From: Lentisphaerota bacterium | GTDB taxonomy: Bacteria > Verrucomicrobiota > Lentisphaeria > Oligosphaerales > Oligosphaeraceae | Assembly (NCBI GenBank): GCA_012800625.1 | Contig: JAAZIY010000277.1 | Coordinates: forward strand, 1-5,861 | Reading direction: 5' to 3' | DNA length: 5,861 nucleotides | Part shown: piece after piece, positions 5,775 to 5,861 of the stretch | Layout: each line of letters opens with the position of its first letter | Numbering within the stretch: the first letter of the stretch is position 1 | Notes under the pieces: generated by a model | The model's database searches: none | The model's input: the letters and a program-made list of their open reading frames with translations, nothing else | Told to the model about the DNA's origin: nothing | Made by a program: the position numbers and the translations under genes

Positions 5775-5803
5775 AATATAGCACGGCAATAAGCCTTAAG
5801 CAA
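5775..5803 (-). promoter_or_regulatory. Candidate sigma-70-type promoter of the rplY operon
   Basis: On the minus strand TTGCTT (5798-5803) is followed, after exactly 17 bases, by TATATT (5775-5780), matching five of six -10 and three of six -35 consensus bases. Transcription would start near 5768 and give a leader of about 60 bases before the rplY ATG, with no strong hairpin visible in it. This is the best promoter-like pair in front of the six-gene unit. The distal part, 5804-5861, is AT-rich with no clear element. Confidence 0.55.
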
Positions 5804-5861
5804 TCCAAACCAGGTAAATTCTTAAATGCTGAAAACAAAAACAATCTGCTGTTTTTAGGAC

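Noticed and set aside
5837..5856. AAAAACA and TGTTTTT inverted arms at the right edge, as a terminator of a gene beyond the window
   Set aside because: The stem is only seven mostly A-T pairs with no GC-rich core, and no gene end is visible to place it.

Overview
The window is a bacterial chromosome segment dominated by a conserved core-gene cluster on the minus strand. In transcription order it reads rplY (L25/CTC), pth (peptidyl-tRNA hydrolase), rpsF (S6), ssb, rpsR (S18), rplI (L9), then dnaB (replicative helicase). A plus-strand gene for a divergent amidohydrolase-fold protein converges on dnaB. The grouping of a two-domain L25, pth, S6-SSB-S18-L9 and DnaB, together with an amidohydrolase-like neighbour, suggests a Gram-negative-type bacterium, possibly of the Planctomycetes-Verrucomicrobia-Lentisphaerae group. 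That placement is from memory of gene order and protein style and is not proven here.

Layout: 1-39 is the tail of a probable upstream plus-strand gene; 41-802 is the amidohydrolase-like gene. 803-937 is a convergent intergenic stretch with a 9-base tandem repeat and a weak hairpin. 938-2353 is dnaB; 2354-2512 is its leader, holding an inverted repeat and a strong terminator. 2513-2971 is rplI, 2993-3226 rpsR, 3267-3953 ssb, 3979-4374 rpsF, 4376-5023 pth and 5093-5707 rplY. 5708-5861 holds the likely operon promoter.

The six genes rplY to rplI are spaced by 1 to 69 bases, have mostly good Shine-Dalgarno sites, and end at a GC-stemmed hairpin followed by nine U. They look like one transcription unit starting near 5768. 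dnaB lies beyond the terminator, so it is either read through or has its own promoter. The products belong to translation (L25 on 5S rRNA, S6 and S18 as partners on the small subunit platform, L9, recycling of peptidyl-tRNA) and to replication (SSB, DnaB), so the unit links ribosome supply with replication proteins.

I see no mobile element, CRISPR array, rRNA or tRNA. Most of the window is ordinary housekeeping DNA. The points most worth a second look are the amidohydrolase-like protein that has lost the usual metal ligands, Pth with the conserved His-Asn pair replaced by Gln-Lys, the tandem-repeat expansion in the SSB linker, and the structured DNA in front of dnaB.
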